From Chromohalobacter beijerinckii (GTDB lineage: Bacteria; Pseudomonadota; Gammaproteobacteria; Pseudomonadales; Halomonadaceae): 64,000 bases of DNA. Where the stretch lies: contig NZ_JAKGAK010000001.1 in the NCBI RefSeq assembly GCF_023061185.1, forward strand, positions 395,084 through 459,083. The letters run 5' to 3'. The first letter of the stretch is position 1. The number at the start of each line of letters is the position of its first letter. Position numbers and translations under genes: made by a program. Below the pieces are notes generated by a model, which did no database searches, had not been told where the DNA came from, and saw only the letters and a list, made by a program, of their open reading frames with translations. Below, one piece after another: positions 1 through 10,360 of the stretch.

Positions 1-293
1 TTGAAGGTGAGTTTCGTTCCAACCTCCACCGTGGCGGTACCGCCAGCGTCATACGCATTACCCCGGAAGAGCGTTCCACGGCTATCCGCGCCGCCAAGGC
101 AATGGGCCTGCGCGTCGCCGGTGTGGATCTACTACGCTCCAACCACGGCCCCGTGATCATGGAGGTCAATTCCTCGCCGGGCTTGCAAGGCATCGAAACC
201 GCCACAGGCAAGGACATTGCCGGGCAGATCATCGATTACATTGCGAAAAATGGTGTCACCCCTCGCAAAGCACCTCCCAAACCCAAGGGCTGA
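1..293 (+). CDS. rimK: RimK-type ATP-grasp ligase, C-terminal fragment
   Basis: The gene enters from the left edge, so only about the last 96 residues are seen, reading in frame from base 3 to a TGA at 291-293. The visible part contains [12 protein letters not shown], followed by GVDLLRS and a [15 protein letters not shown] segment. These are the substrate/ATP-site and metal-binding signatures of the C-terminal ATP-grasp subdomain of RimK, the enzyme that adds glutamate residues to the C-terminus of ribosomal protein S6. The tail is short and basic (APPKPKG). Assignment to RimK rather than another ATP-grasp amino-acid ligase rests on these motifs and is fairly secure. A hairpin with an A/T-rich tail follows directly. 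Confidence 0.88.
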   Translation, partial: EGEFRSNLHRGGTASVIRITPEERSTAIRAAKAMGLRVAGVDLLRSNHGPVIMEVNSSPGLQGIETATGKDIAGQIIDYIAKNGVTPRKAPPKPKG

Positions 294-302
294 GTGGGGC
301 AT

Positions 303-335
303 CCCCCGTGTGCCGTGCCACACGGGGAAATTTTC
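303..335 (+). terminator. Rho-independent terminator after rimK
   Basis: A 9-bp perfect inverted repeat (CCCCGTGTG at 304-312 and CACACGGGG at 319-327, 6-nt loop) is followed by AAATTTTCTT. It lies ten bases after the rimK stop codon and before the next gene on the same strand, as expected for an intrinsic terminator. Confidence 0.7.
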
Positions 336-403
336 TTGCCGCCGGGGTAGCAAAACGCTGTTTCCACCCGCACAATTTGCGTCACCGGAGGAGGTGACCG
401 CCC

Positions 404-838
404 ATGTTTCTCGATAATCGCCAAGTGGCGATGGACAGCGTGCTGGAAGCGCTGGCCGACAGTCTCGATTATTTCCAGGACAATTTCGAGCGCCTGCGTC
501 CCGCGCTGCGCGATCGTCTGAAGCCGCATTATGAAGAGCGCGGCCAGGCCATGCGCGAGCTGCAGAAACTGGCCAAGGAACATCTCGATATTCTGCCGCG
601 CGATGCCGACGTGGAGCGCGATGACTACCTCTGGCTATGGAGTCGTATCAAGAGTTTCGTGGGCAACGACAGCCAGGTGTTGCTAGGCGAGCTACTCGAG
701 CAAGAGCGCGTGTTGATGCAGGCGATGGGCACGGCATTCACCCATCCTCTCCCGGATGCCGTAGAGCCGGCACTGGAGCGCTGCTGGAAGAATTGCCGAG
801 CGTTGATCCGCGAACTCAATGCACAGCACAAGCGCTGA
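404..838 (+). CDS. Small all-helical protein, possibly DUF2383/PA2169-like
   Basis: Encodes 144 residues with no signal peptide and no membrane segment. The sequence looks entirely alpha-helical: four amphipathic stretches rich in Leu, Glu and Arg, with a central WLWSRIKSF segment and a later LLGELLEQERVLMQAM segment. That arrangement resembles the four-helix-bundle, ferritin-like DUF2383 (PA2169) family, in which a Trp-containing helix precedes a helix with conserved acidic residues. No metal-ligand set can be assigned with confidence, so no function is proposed. GGAGG at 388-392 precedes the ATG by 11 bases. It stands alone between the rimK terminator and a convergent sanA-like gene. Confidence 0.7.
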   Translation: MFLDNRQVAMDSVLEALADSLDYFQDNFERLRPALRDRLKPHYEERGQAMRELQKLAKEHLDILPRDADVERDDYLWLWSRIKSFVGNDSQVLLGELLEQERVLMQAMGTAFTHPLPDAVEPALERCWKNCRALIRELNAQHKR

Positions 839-856
839 TGCCAACCTCGGGCACCG

Positions 857-1549
857 TCACTCCTCCTTCTTGCGAATAGGCAACGTTTCAGGCGGCCCGA
901 GAAAGTAAGGTACCCTGCCCCACAGGTAGATATCACCGACGGTCGCTGCACGTGCCAACCATTCGCGTAGCCAAAGCTGCCACTCGCCTCCAACCCGACC
1001 GTCTGGCACAGCGCACCCTTCCGCCTTCAAACCGACCGCATCGGCGATGAACAGAGCACGCGGCAAGTGCCACGCCTGCGAGATCATCAGCACGTGCTCG
1101 GCCCCGAAGACACGACGCGCCCGCACGACACTATCGAAGGTGCTGAAACCGGCATAGTCGAGCGTCATATCGTCACTATCGACGTTACGCGCACGCAATG
1201 AGCGCCACATCGAAACGGGCTCATTGTAGTAGCGCGTGCGATTGTCACCGGACAGTAAAAGGTGCTGGACACGTCCCAGGCGCAGCAGTTGCGCTGCGGC
1301 TTCCATGCGCGCGGCGAAATAGGGATTGTGGCCGCCGCCACGAAGTCCTTCGGCGGTCCCGAAGACCAGTCCGACCGGCTCGGCATCGCACACGAGCGCA
1401 TCGTGATGAATACGGCCAGCCGTCTTGGCGAACACCCAGACATTGAGCGCTACCACCACGGCGAACATGAAGATCACGCCGACAAGACACCACTTGAGCA
1501 GTCGCCATCCCCACCGGATCAGCCCCCGGCGACCGTTTTCTCGCGGCAT
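857..1549 (-). CDS. sanA: SanA/YdcF-type DUF218 inner-membrane protein
   Basis: 230 residues from an ATG at 1549 preceded by GGAG at suitable spacing; a longer form from 1582 is possible but has no ribosome site. The N-terminus has a basic patch followed by one hydrophobic segment (about residues 16-38), so the protein is anchored in the inner membrane with a periplasmic domain. The rest matches the DUF218 fold: a VFGTAEGLR-like first motif, LLLSGDNR, then a SQAWHLPRAL segment where the family has its conserved His-x-x-Arg. SanA of E. coli affects envelope permeability to vancomycin at high temperature; its biochemical activity is unknown. The gene is convergent with the preceding one. Confidence 0.82.
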   Translation of the reverse strand: MPRENGRRGLIRWGWRLLKWCLVGVIFMFAVVVALNVWVFAKTAGRIHHDALVCDAEPVGLVFGTAEGLRGGGHNPYFAARMEAAAQLLRLGRVQHLLLSGDNRTRYYNEPVSMWRSLRARNVDSDDMTLDYAGFSTFDSVVRARRVFGAEHVLMISQAWHLPRALFIADAVGLKAEGCAVPDGRVGGEWQLWLREWLARAATVGDIYLWGRVPYFLGPPETLPIRKKEE

Positions 1550-1619
1550 GCAGATCTCCAACGAATAAGGGGCGTCAGCCACGCCCCACCATGAGAAAGA
1601 GAGCGACTAAGACCTCGTC

Positions 1620-2183
1620 CTAGAACATGCCCAGTTCCAGCCTCGCCTCCTCCGTCATCATCTCACGGCTCCAGGGCGGGTCGAAAACGATCTCGACATG
1701 CACCTTGGACACTTGCGCAGCGCCCTGAAGCTTGCGCCGGGCATCTTCGGCGATCACCTCACCCATGCCGCAGCCTGGCGCGGTTAACGTCATGCGGATG
1801 GTGACCATGGTCTCGCCACTTAGAAGATGCTCGATACGGCATCCATAGACCAGACCCAGATCGACGATATTGACCGGAATCTCCGGGTCGAAACAAGTCC
1901 GCAGTTGCGCCCAAATGAAGGCCTCGAGTTGCTCGTCGCTGGCTCCCTCGGGCAGGGACGCACGCGACACTGCTTCGAGCCCCAGGGCATCGAGGTCGTG
2001 TCCCTCGATCAGGAACATGCGTCCCTCGAAGCCGACACTGACCGTTCCACCCTTGGCCTGCATCACCGAGACGATACTATCCTCGGTCAAGGTCACGCTC
2101 TTGCCGAAGGGAATCGAAATCGCCTCGACATCGCGCTGCAAGGGCATTTCTTGCCCCTTGTAGAGGCTTTGCAGTTGATCCAT
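1620..2183 (-). CDS. sufT: SufT, Fe-S cluster maturation factor (DUF59/MIP18 family)
   Basis: 187 residues. The start was set at the ATG at 2183, just after the sufS stop; the frame is open further upstream only as an antisense-like run inside sufS. The C-terminal half is a DUF59 domain with the DPEIPVNIVDLGLVYG motif and TAPGCGMGEVIAEDA, which contains the conserved cysteine. The N-terminal extension is typical of SufT. In other bacteria SufT takes part in maturation of Fe-S proteins under high Fe-S demand. It is the last gene of the suf operon, ten bases after sufS, and probably translated from the same mRNA. Confidence 0.92.
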   Translation of the reverse strand: MDQLQSLYKGQEMPLQRDVEAISIPFGKSVTLTEDSIVSVMQAKGGTVSVGFEGRMFLIEGHDLDALGLEAVSRASLPEGASDEQLEAFIWAQLRTCFDPEIPVNIVDLGLVYGCRIEHLLSGETMVTIRMTLTAPGCGMGEVIAEDARRKLQGAAQVSKVHVEIVFDPPWSREMMTEEARLELGMF

Positions 2184-2193
2184 GCCGTCTCCG

Positions 2194-3435
2194 TTAGCGC
2201 ACCATGGCGATGACTTTCTGTAAGGCCTCGACGAATGCATCGACCTCTTCCGGCGTGTTGTACGCGGCCAGAGAGGCGCGACACGTCGCATCGAGTCCCA
2301 TGCTAGCAAGCATCGGTTGGGCACAATGATGCCCGGTACGAATCGCCACGCCAAGCTGATCGATCAGCAGGCCGATATCTTGGGAATGCGCGCCGTCGAC
2401 CACGAACGATAGCACGCTCACCTTGTCAGGCGCCGTGCCGATCATGCGCAGGCCATCGACCGCCTGCAACTTGTCGGTGGCACGCTCGAGCAGGTGATGC
2501 TCCCACGCCGCCATCAGGTCGATGCCGGTATCCGCTATCCAGTCGAGTGCCGCCCCCAGGGCGATCACTTCCGCGATGGCCGGAGTGCCAGCCTCGAACT
2601 TGTGCGGAATCTCGCTGTAAACCGTGCCCTTCTCGAAAGACACGCGGCTGATCATCTCGCCACCGCCCTGCCAAGGCGGCATCGCCTCGAGCAAGGCCTC
2701 GCGGCCATAGAGAACGCCCACGCCGGTGGGGCCATAAGCCTTGTGGCCCGAGAACGCATAGAAGTCGACGTCCAGCGCCTGGACATCGACGCGTTGATGC
2801 GGCACCGCCTGGGCACCGTCGACCAGGATCAGCGCACCATGCTCATGCGCCGCGCGCGCCATTTCCGTCACCGGATTGACGGTGCCCAGCGCATTCGAGA
2901 CGTGATTGACGCACACTAAACGCGTGCGCTCCCCCAGCATGTCCCGGTAAGCCGCTTGATCGAGCACGCCGCGCTCATCGACCGGAATCACCTTGAGCGT
3001 GACGTCCAGCGCCTCGGCCAGCATCTGCCAAGGTACGATATTCGAATGATGCTCCATCAACGAGACGATGATCTCGTCACCCGGGCGCAGATTAGCTCGA
3101 CCCCAGCTATTGGCGACTAGATTGATCGCCTCGGTGGTGCCGCGCGTGAAGACGATCTCGCGATGCGACGCCGCCCCCAGCCAAGCACGCACCTTCTCGC
3201 GCGTGCCCTCGTAAGCCGCCGTGGCCTCGTCGGCCAGGGTATGCAACCCACGATGGATGTTGGCGTTATAGCGCCGATAGTAATCGTCCAGCGTGTCGAT
3301 GACCGCCGACGGCGTCTGGCTGGTCGCCGCGTTGTCCAAATAGATCAACGGCTTGCCGTGAACTTCACGTTCGAGGATCGGGAAGTCGCTACGCACACGC
3401 GCCACATCAAGCATCGTCTCGGCAAAGGCATTCAT
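2194..3435 (-). CDS. sufS: Cysteine desulfurase SufS
   Basis: 413 residues from an ATG at 3435, four bases after the sufD stop. Class V aminotransferase fold: IYLDNAATSQ near the N-terminus, the EHHSN motif near residues 128-132 contacting PLP, the PLP lysine Lys232 in SGHKAYGPTG, and the catalytic cysteine Cys371 in RTGHHCAQP, in the short-loop context typical of group II desulfurases (SufS). It abstracts sulfur from cysteine as a persulfide and donates it to the SufBCD scaffold. No sufE or sufU gene, the usual sulfur-relay partner, is present in this operon. Confidence 0.96.
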   Translation of the reverse strand: MNAFAETMLDVARVRSDFPILEREVHGKPLIYLDNAATSQTPSAVIDTLDDYYRRYNANIHRGLHTLADEATAAYEGTREKVRAWLGAASHREIVFTRGTTEAINLVANSWGRANLRPGDEIIVSLMEHHSNIVPWQMLAEALDVTLKVIPVDERGVLDQAAYRDMLGERTRLVCVNHVSNALGTVNPVTEMARAAHEHGALILVDGAQAVPHQRVDVQALDVDFYAFSGHKAYGPTGVGVLYGREALLEAMPPWQGGGEMISRVSFEKGTVYSEIPHKFEAGTPAIAEVIALGAALDWIADTGIDLMAAWEHHLLERATDKLQAVDGLRMIGTAPDKVSVLSFVVDGAHSQDIGLLIDQLGVAIRTGHHCAQPMLASMGLDATCRASLAAYNTPEEVDAFVEALQKVIAMVR

Positions 3436-3439
3436 GGGC

Positions 3440-4773
<1,334 letters not shown>

Positions 4774-4777
<4 letters not shown>

Positions 4778-5526
4778 GCCGCAGACTCCTCCAGCACCCA
4801 TTCATACCCACGAGCTTCGAGCTCGTTGGCAAGCTCCTTATCGCCGGACTTGACGATACGACCGTCGACCAGAACATGAACACGATCCGGCACGATGTGC
4901 TCAAGTAGACGCTGATAGTGCGTCACCATGAGAATCGCGCGATCGGCATTGCGTAGCGAGTTGATGCCCTCGGCGACCACCTTCATGGCGTCGATATCAA
5001 GCCCTGAGTCGATCTCATCGAGCATCGCCAGCTTGGGCTGCAACACCAGCATCTGCAGGATCTCGTTGCGCTTCTTCTCACCGCCCGAGAACCCCTCGTT
5101 GACCGCACGCTGCAAGAAACTGCCGTCCATCTTCATGAAACTCAGCTGCTCGCGTACCAGCTTCATGAATTCCGGCGCCGGAATTTCCTCTTCACCACGC
5201 GCGACTCGCTGAGCGTTGAGCGCCGCCTTGAGCAGGTAGATGTTCTTCACGCCCGGAATTTCCACGGGGTACTGGAACCCCAGCAGGATACCGGCCAGCG
5301 CGCGCTCTTCGATTTCCATTTCCAGCAGGTTCTTGCCTTCGAACAGTATTTCCCCGCTGGTTACCTCGTAACCGTCTTTACCCGCAATCACCGCCGAGAG
5401 CGTCGACTTGCCCGCCCCGTTGGGGCCCATCAAGGCATGAACCTCGCCGGGATTGACGGTCAAGTTAAGCCCCTTGAGGATTTCCGAGCCTTCCACCGTG
5501 ACATGCAGATCTTTGACTTCGAGCAT
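4774..5526 (-). CDS. sufC: SufC, ABC-type ATPase of the SufBCD complex
   Basis: 250 residues. Walker A GPNGAGKS at about residues 34-41, a Q-loop in GFQYPVEIPG, the family-specific signature FSGGEKKRNE at about 146-155, Walker B LAMLDEIDSGLD at about 167-177, and the H-loop in VTHYQR. The FSGGEKKRNE form of the signature separates SufC from transport ATPases. ATP hydrolysis drives a conformational change of SufBD during cluster assembly. It overlaps sufD by four bases and lies about 90 bases after sufB. Confidence 0.97.
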
Positions 5527-5615
5527 CTTGATACCTTGCTTGCGTTCGAGTCGCCCGGCGACTTCGATACATGGATTGAGACCTTGGCTGTGCGCCTGAC
5601 GGCATCTCGGGTGCG

Positions 5616-7058
5616 TTACCCGACTGCCCCTTCCAGCGTCACATTGAGAAGCGCCTCGGCTTCCACCGCGAATTCCATCGGCAGCTCCTGGAAGACGTCC
5701 TTGCAGAAGCCGTTGACGATCATGTTGACGGCGTCTTCTTCGGAAATGCCGCGTGACTGGCAGTAGAACAGCTGATCCTCGCCGATCTTCGAGGTGGTCG
5801 CCTCGTGCTCCACGGTCGCCGAGCTATTGCCGATTTCCTGATACGGGAAGGTATGCGCGCCACAGCGGTCACCGATCAACAGCGAATCGCACTGCGTGAA
5901 GTTGCGCGCGTTCTTGGCCCGTGGACCGACCTTGACCAGGCCACGATACGCCTGATCGCTGCGGCCGGCGGCGATCCCCTTGGAGATGATGGTGGAGCGC
6001 GTTCCTTCGCCGATATGAATCATCTTGGTGCCGGTATCGGCCTGCTGGCGACCGTTGGTCACCGCCACGGAATAAAACTCGCCGACACTGTCCTTGCCGC
6101 GCAGCATGCAGGACGGATACTTCCAGGTGATCGCCGAACCGGTCTCGACCTGCGTCCAACTGATCTTGGAGCGATCGCCCCGGCAATCGCCGCGCTTGGT
6201 GACGAAGTTGTAGATACCGCCCTTGCCGTCCTCGTCACCGGGGTACCAGTTCTGGACCGTCGAGTACTTGATGTTGGCATCTTCCAGCGCCACCAGCTCG
6301 ACCACCGCCGCATGCAGTTGGTTCTCGTCACGCTGCGGCGCGGTGCAGCCTTCCAGGTAGGACACTTGGGCGCGCTTGTCGCAGACGATCAGCGTACGTT
6401 CGAACTGGCCGGTATTCGCCGCATTGATGCGGAAATAAGTGGACAGCTCCATGGGGCACTCGACACCTTCGGGCACATAGACGAAGGAACCGTCAGTGAA
6501 CACCGCCGAGTTGAGCGCGGCAAAGTAGTTATCGCCCTGAGGCACGACGCTACCCAGGTACTGGCGCACCAACTCCGGATACTCGCGAATCGCCTCGGAA
6601 ATCGAGCAAAAGATGACACCCGCTTCTGCCAGCTTCTCCTTGAAGGTGGTCGTCACGGAGACGGAGTCGAACACCGCATCCACCGCGACCCCGGCCAGCG
6701 CCGCGCGCTCGTGCAGCGGAATCCCCAACTTCTCATAGGTTTCCAGGAGCTTGGGATCGACCTCGTCGAGGCTCTGCGGCTTATCTTCCTGCTTTTTGGG
6801 CGCGCTGTAATAGGAGATCGCTTGATAATCGATAGGCGGATAGTCGAGATGCGCCCAGGAAGGCGTAGTCATCGTCAACCATTGGCGATAAGCCTCCAGG
6901 CGCCATTCCAGCATCCACTCGGGCTCGCCTTTCTTGTTCGAGATGAAGGCGATGGTGTTTTCATCCAGCCCCGGCGGTACGGTATCGCTTTCGATGTCAG
7001 TCACGAACCCTTGGGTATATTCGCGCTGAACAAGCTCTTCCATTTCCTGACTTGCCAT
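5616..7058 (-). CDS. sufB: SufB, Fe-S cluster scaffold subunit
   Basis: 480 residues, the normal length for SufB. Conserved segments visible include [25 protein letters not shown] and [21 protein letters not shown]. The Cys in DRCGAH (Cys399) is probably the counterpart of the essential cysteine of E. coli SufB. First structural gene after the regulator sufR, 67 bases downstream of it on the same strand. With SufC and SufD it forms the scaffold on which the Fe-S cluster is built before transfer to apo-proteins. Confidence 0.96.
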   Translation of the reverse strand: MASQEMEELVQREYTQGFVTDIESDTVPPGLDENTIAFISNKKGEPEWMLEWRLEAYRQWLTMTTPSWAHLDYPPIDYQAISYYSAPKKQEDKPQSLDEVDPKLLETYEKLGIPLHERAALAGVAVDAVFDSVSVTTTFKEKLAEAGVIFCSISEAIREYPELVRQYLGSVVPQGDNYFAALNSAVFTDGSFVYVPEGVECPMELSTYFRINAANTGQFERTLIVCDKRAQVSYLEGCTAPQRDENQLHAAVVELVALEDANIKYSTVQNWYPGDEDGKGGIYNFVTKRGDCRGDRSKISWTQVETGSAITWKYPSCMLRGKDSVGEFYSVAVTNGRQQADTGTKMIHIGEGTRSTIISKGIAAGRSDQAYRGLVKVGPRAKNARNFTQCDSLLIGDRCGAHTFPYQEIGNSSATVEHEATTSKIGEDQLFYCQSRGISEEDAVNMIVNGFCKDVFQELPMEFAVEAEALLNVTLEGAVG

Positions 7059-7125
7059 GGTGTCTCTCCTCCCGAGCGGTATGCTCTCGGCGCGTGGCCA
7101 TCGCCACGGCCCCGATATCGTCTAA

Positions 7126-7593
7126 TCAAATCTCGGCGCGACTCGCCAAGGTCACGCTCTGTATGGGCAATTGAACGGGCAGTTTCAGCGGTGCTTCCTG
7201 GGCTAGATGCGCCAGGGTCACGCTGTCGAGCAAGGTGCGAATAGCCAGCGAGACACGCTGCCAGTTATCAGCGACGCCGCAGGTGTTTACCAGATCGCAG
7301 TCGCCATCGGCGTGGCTGCACTCGGTCATCGCTACCGGCCCTTCGATGGCGCCGATGATATCGGAGGCGGTAATGGACGCCGCAGGTCGCGCCAACCGAT
7401 AACCGCCCAACGAGCCGCGCCGCGATTCCAGAAGCCCGGCTCTCACCAGCATCTTCAACGTCTTGCTGACGGTGGGGTGTGGCAACTGCACCGCATCGGC
7501 CAGCTCGGTGGCGGCGTGTGCCTGCTCCGGGTAACGCGCGATCTGCGCCATTACCACGGCGGCATAGTCGGTTAGCTTGGAAAGCTTCAACAT
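7126..7593 (-). CDS. sufR: Rrf2-family Fe-S-sensing regulator of the suf operon
   Basis: 155 residues. N-terminal winged helix (LTDYAAVVM ... HPTVSKTLKMLVRAGLLESRRGSLGGYRLAR) as in IscR, then three cysteines at positions 92, 99 and 105 with the spacing that binds a [2Fe-2S] cluster in IscR-like proteins. The suf-associated branch of the Rrf2 family in gammaproteobacteria is typically the first gene of sufBCDS operons, as here. A likely promoter at 7626-7654 is overlapped by an IscR type-1-like operator, suggesting autoregulation in response to cluster status. Not the B-box SufR of cyanobacteria. Confidence 0.92.
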   Translation of the reverse strand: MLKLSKLTDYAAVVMAQIARYPEQAHAATELADAVQLPHPTVSKTLKMLVRAGLLESRRGSLGGYRLARPAASITASDIIGAIEGPVAMTECSHADGDCDLVNTCGVADNWQRVSLAIRTLLDSVTLAHLAQEAPLKLPVQLPIQSVTLASRAEI

Positions 7594-7615
7594 GCCCTCA
7601 CTCCACGGATGCTCT

Positions 7616-7640
7616 ATTGAGGACCATTTTAGTCCTCTAT
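7616..7640 (-). promoter_or_regulatory. IscR type-1-like operator at the suf promoter
   Basis: Read on the minus strand the 25-bp site is ATAGAGGACTAAAATGGTCC followed by TCAAT. The core GACT-AAAATG-GTC fits the E. coli IscR type-1 pattern GACTRWWWYRGTC exactly, and the outer 5' ATA matches too. The arms GAGGAC/GTCCTC (7619-7624 and 7632-7637) are a perfect inverted repeat. It covers the proposed -10 box of the suf promoter, so a bound regulator would block transcription. Confidence 0.8.
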
Positions 7641-7654
7641 GGATTCGATGTGAA
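7626..7654 (-). promoter_or_regulatory. Sigma70-like promoter of sufRBCDST
   Basis: On the minus strand: -35 TTCACA (7649-7654), 17-bp spacer, -10 TAAAAT (7626-7631); each box has five of six consensus bases. Transcription would begin about 25 bases before the sufR ATG at 7593. Confidence 0.65.
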
Positions 7655-7717
7655 GAGAGCCGGCGAGTTCGCGGCTTCGAACGCTATGTTAGCGTCAAGA
7701 TAACGACCGTTCGCATC

Positions 7718-7736
7718 AATAATGACAATTATTACC
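7718..7736. promoter_or_regulatory. Fur-box-like site between suf operon and ycjX
   Basis: The 19 bases AATAATGACAATTATTACC agree at 15 of 19 positions with the E. coli Fur consensus. The site is in the sufR-ycjX intergenic region, about 65 bp upstream of the suf -35 box and about 80 bp upstream of the ycjX start. Iron control of suf would fit the biology; regulation of ycjX cannot be excluded. Confidence 0.5.
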
Positions 7737-7814
7737 ATTTGAGAAGACTATTGGCTCTTGCCTTGGGCACGATTCACCCGCACATTCGAGACAGAACTTC
7801 AGTCGGATACCGTA

Positions 7815-9206
7815 ATGCGACGTCACCTGACCCAGGAACTGCACAATTTCATCGAGCGCGGCCGCGACCGCCAACTGCGACTCGCCGTAACCGGCCTTTC
7901 CCGAGCCGGCAAGACCGCCTTTCTCACCTCGCTGGTGCATCAGTTGCGTCATGCGGGCCTGGAAGCACGCCTCGATCTGTTGCGCGCCGCCCGCGAGGGC
8001 CGCCTGCTTGGCGCCCAGCGGGTCGCTCAGCCCGACCTCGGCGTGCCACGTTTTCCCTATGACGCCGCCATGGCCTCCCTCGACGGCACACCACCGCACT
8101 GGCCAGCGCCCACGCGGGGCATCAGTGAGCTGCGCCTGACCATCAAGCACCGCACACGGCGCGCCCGGGGCCTGCTGGGCGATACGGCGACGCTCACCCT
8201 CGATCTGATCGACTATCCCGGTGAATGGTTGCTCGACCTGCCCCTGCTCGAGCACGACTTCCTCAGTTGGAGCGAGGCACAGCAGACCACCATGGGCAGT
8301 GAGCGCCAACGCCTCGCCGCGACCTGGTTGAGTGCCGCCGAGACCCTAGCCCCGGACGACGAAGCCGACGAAGGCCAACTCGCCGAGATCGCCAGCCATT
8401 ACGCCGACGCATTGCGCGCCTCGCGCGAGGCCGGCTTCGCCGATCTGCAACCGGGGCGCTTTCTACTCCCGGGCGATCTGGAAGATGCGCCGGTGCTGCA
8501 ATTTTTTCCGCTTCCCGGCGTGCGCGAAGCCAACCGCGCCGAACTCGACGCCTTGCCCGAGACAAGCGTCTACAAGACGCTGGCGCGGCGCTTCGACCAT
8601 TATCGCCGCCACGTGGTCAAACCGTTCTACCGTGACCATTTCCGGCGCTTCGACCGCCAGATCGTACTGGTCGATGTGCTGGGCGCGCTCAACGCCGGTC
8701 CGGAACGCTTCGAGGATCTTTCCCGGGCGCTGAGCACCCTGATGCGGAGTTTCGATTACGGCAAGCGCAGCCTGATGAGCCGATTGTTCTCGCCGCGCAT
8801 CGATCGTCTGGCCATTGCCGCGACCAAAGCCGACCACGTCACGCCCGAACAGCATCCCAATGTCGTCGCCTTACTCGAATCCCTGCTTGCCGAGCCACTC
8901 AAGGATCTGCGCTATGCCGATGTGCCGGTGAAGGCGCTGTCCTTGGCGGCGGTGCGTGCCACCGAGCCACGCGAAGTGGATAATGACGGCCAACGCCGCC
9001 CCGCCCTACGTGGTACCACCCTGGAAGGCGAAGACGTACTGCTGTTCCCCGGCGACGTGCCGTCCCGCTTACCTGAGCACGACTTCTGGGCTCGCCAGGG
9101 ATTCGATTTCACGGCGTTTCGGCCTCCGCATCGCGACACGCCCGAACTCCCGCACGTACGCATGGATGCAGCGCTCGACTGGCTGATTGGAGATAAATTG
9201 AAATGA
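7815..9206 (+). CDS. ycjX: YcjX-family GTPase-like protein
   Basis: 463 residues from the ATG at 7815; an in-frame start 57 bases upstream would add an unconserved leader. DUF463/YcjX family: a P-loop at about residues 27-34 (GLSRAGKT), the LIDYPGEWLLDLPLL segment, and a VLVDVLGALNAGP stretch. YcjX belongs to a GTP-binding family with a stress-linked but poorly defined role; in E. coli ycjX and ycjF lie in the phage-shock regulon. Its stop overlaps the start of the next gene by four bases (ATGA), so the two are translationally coupled. No pspABC genes are in the window. Confidence 0.93.
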   Translation: MRRHLTQELHNFIERGRDRQLRLAVTGLSRAGKTAFLTSLVHQLRHAGLEARLDLLRAAREGRLLGAQRVAQPDLGVPRFPYDAAMASLDGTPPHWPAPTRGISELRLTIKHRTRRARGLLGDTATLTLDLIDYPGEWLLDLPLLEHDFLSWSEAQQTTMGSERQRLAATWLSAAETLAPDDEADEGQLAEIASHYADALRASREAGFADLQPGRFLLPGDLEDAPVLQFFPLPGVREANRAELDALPETSVYKTLARRFDHYRRHVVKPFYRDHFRRFDRQIVLVDVLGALNAGPERFEDLSRALSTLMRSFDYGKRSLMSRLFSPRIDRLAIAATKADHVTPEQHPNVVALLESLLAEPLKDLRYADVPVKALSLAAVRATEPREVDNDGQRRPALRGTTLEGEDVLLFPGDVPSRLPEHDFWARQGFDFTAFRPPHRDTPELPHVRMDAALDWLIGDKLK

Positions 9207-10246
9207 GCGAGCCGCGCCCCGGACAACGTTTTCGCGTCGATCCTGAGTCCCCGCCCCACTTTACGGCTGCCCCCGAGCCTGGGGAACGCTTTCCCCCGGA
9301 AAGCGCTTCTCATCCGCTCGCCACACAGGATAGCGCGCCGGACGTGCCACTCGAAGCCAGCCTGGGCAAACCCCGCAAGCGCCGTTGGGGGCTCATGGCT
9401 CTACTCGGCGGCTCCCTAGCGCTAGGCAGCCTGGAAGTCGCGCGTCATCTGTATATCGCCACCCTCGACGGCGACTGGCTGGCAGGCGCCTGGAGCGCAC
9501 TGGGTATCTTGGCGCTGGGCTTGGGTGCCGTGGCACTATTACGCGAGCTATGGCGTCTGCGGCGTCTGAAGCGGCACACCCGATTGCGTGACCAACTCGA
9601 CGCCCCCGAAGAAGCAACGCCCCAGGACATGCAGACGCTCGCCGAACGCTTGCGGCGCCAAATGCAGCTAGGCGACGACGACCCCCACTGGCGCGCTTTT
9701 CAAGCCGCACATCAGCCGCACCACGACGCTCAGGAAACACGTACCCTGCTGGCGCACCACCTCCTGGCCCCGCGCGACCGCCAGGCACGCCGGTTGATCG
9801 CGCGCATGTCCGGTGAAACCGCCGTCATGGTCGCCGTTAGCCCGGTGACATTTTTCGACATGGCCTTGATGGCGTGGCGCAACATCGGTCTGATCGACCG
9901 CCTCGCCGCGCTCTACGGCCTGGAGCTCGGTTACGCCAGCCGCCTACGTCTATTTCGCGCAGTGCTCTACAACATGGCCTTCGCCGGCGCCAGCGAGATT
10001 GCCACGGACGCCGGGATGGACCTGCTCTCGATGAACGTGGCCGGCAAGCTTTCCACCCGCGCCGGCCAAGGGCTCGGCGCAGGCCTTCTCACCGCGCGGC
10101 TCGGCTTGCGCACGCTGCGCATGACACGCCCGATCCCCTTCGACGAGGGCGAAGCCCCGCGCCTCGCTGACCTGCGCCGCGAACTCTGGCAGCGCCTGCG
10201 CCGGCTGGAAACACAAAGCGATAACCAACAATCCACATCGTCTTGA
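9203..10246 (+). CDS. ycjF: YcjF-family inner-membrane protein (TIGR01620/DUF697)
   Basis: 347 residues. Soluble, acidic and proline-rich N-terminus; two hydrophobic helices at about residues 60-115 (GLMALLGGSLALGSLEV and a second LGILALGLGAVALL helix); then a conserved C-terminal DUF697 region (SPVTFFDMALMAWRNIGLIDRLA ... SRLRLFRAVLYNMAFAGASEI). It is the standard partner of YcjX, and the start codon overlaps the ycjX stop. Molecular function is unknown in the family. Confidence 0.92.
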   Translation: MSEPRPGQRFRVDPESPPHFTAAPEPGERFPPESASHPLATQDSAPDVPLEASLGKPRKRRWGLMALLGGSLALGSLEVARHLYIATLDGDWLAGAWSALGILALGLGAVALLRELWRLRRLKRHTRLRDQLDAPEEATPQDMQTLAERLRRQMQLGDDDPHWRAFQAAHQPHHDAQETRTLLAHHLLAPRDRQARRLIARMSGETAVMVAVSPVTFFDMALMAWRNIGLIDRLAALYGLELGYASRLRLFRAVLYNMAFAGASEIATDAGMDLLSMNVAGKLSTRAGQGLGAGLLTARLGLRTLRMTRPIPFDEGEAPRLADLRRELWQRLRRLETQSDNQQSTSS

Positions 10247-10360
10247 TCCAGATCACGATGAGGCACGTACTGGGCAACTAGGCTAGATTGAGTGCACTCG
10301 TAATCGCGTCCAAACGCATCGCAAGTGCCGACTTTAATGCCAGCACATACGGAGGTTGCC

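Noticed and set aside
5805..7244. A 479-codon open frame on the plus strand opposite sufB
   Set aside because: It is antisense to a confidently identified gene, and its composition (Arg/His/Leu-rich, no motifs) is that of a mirror frame in GC-rich DNA.
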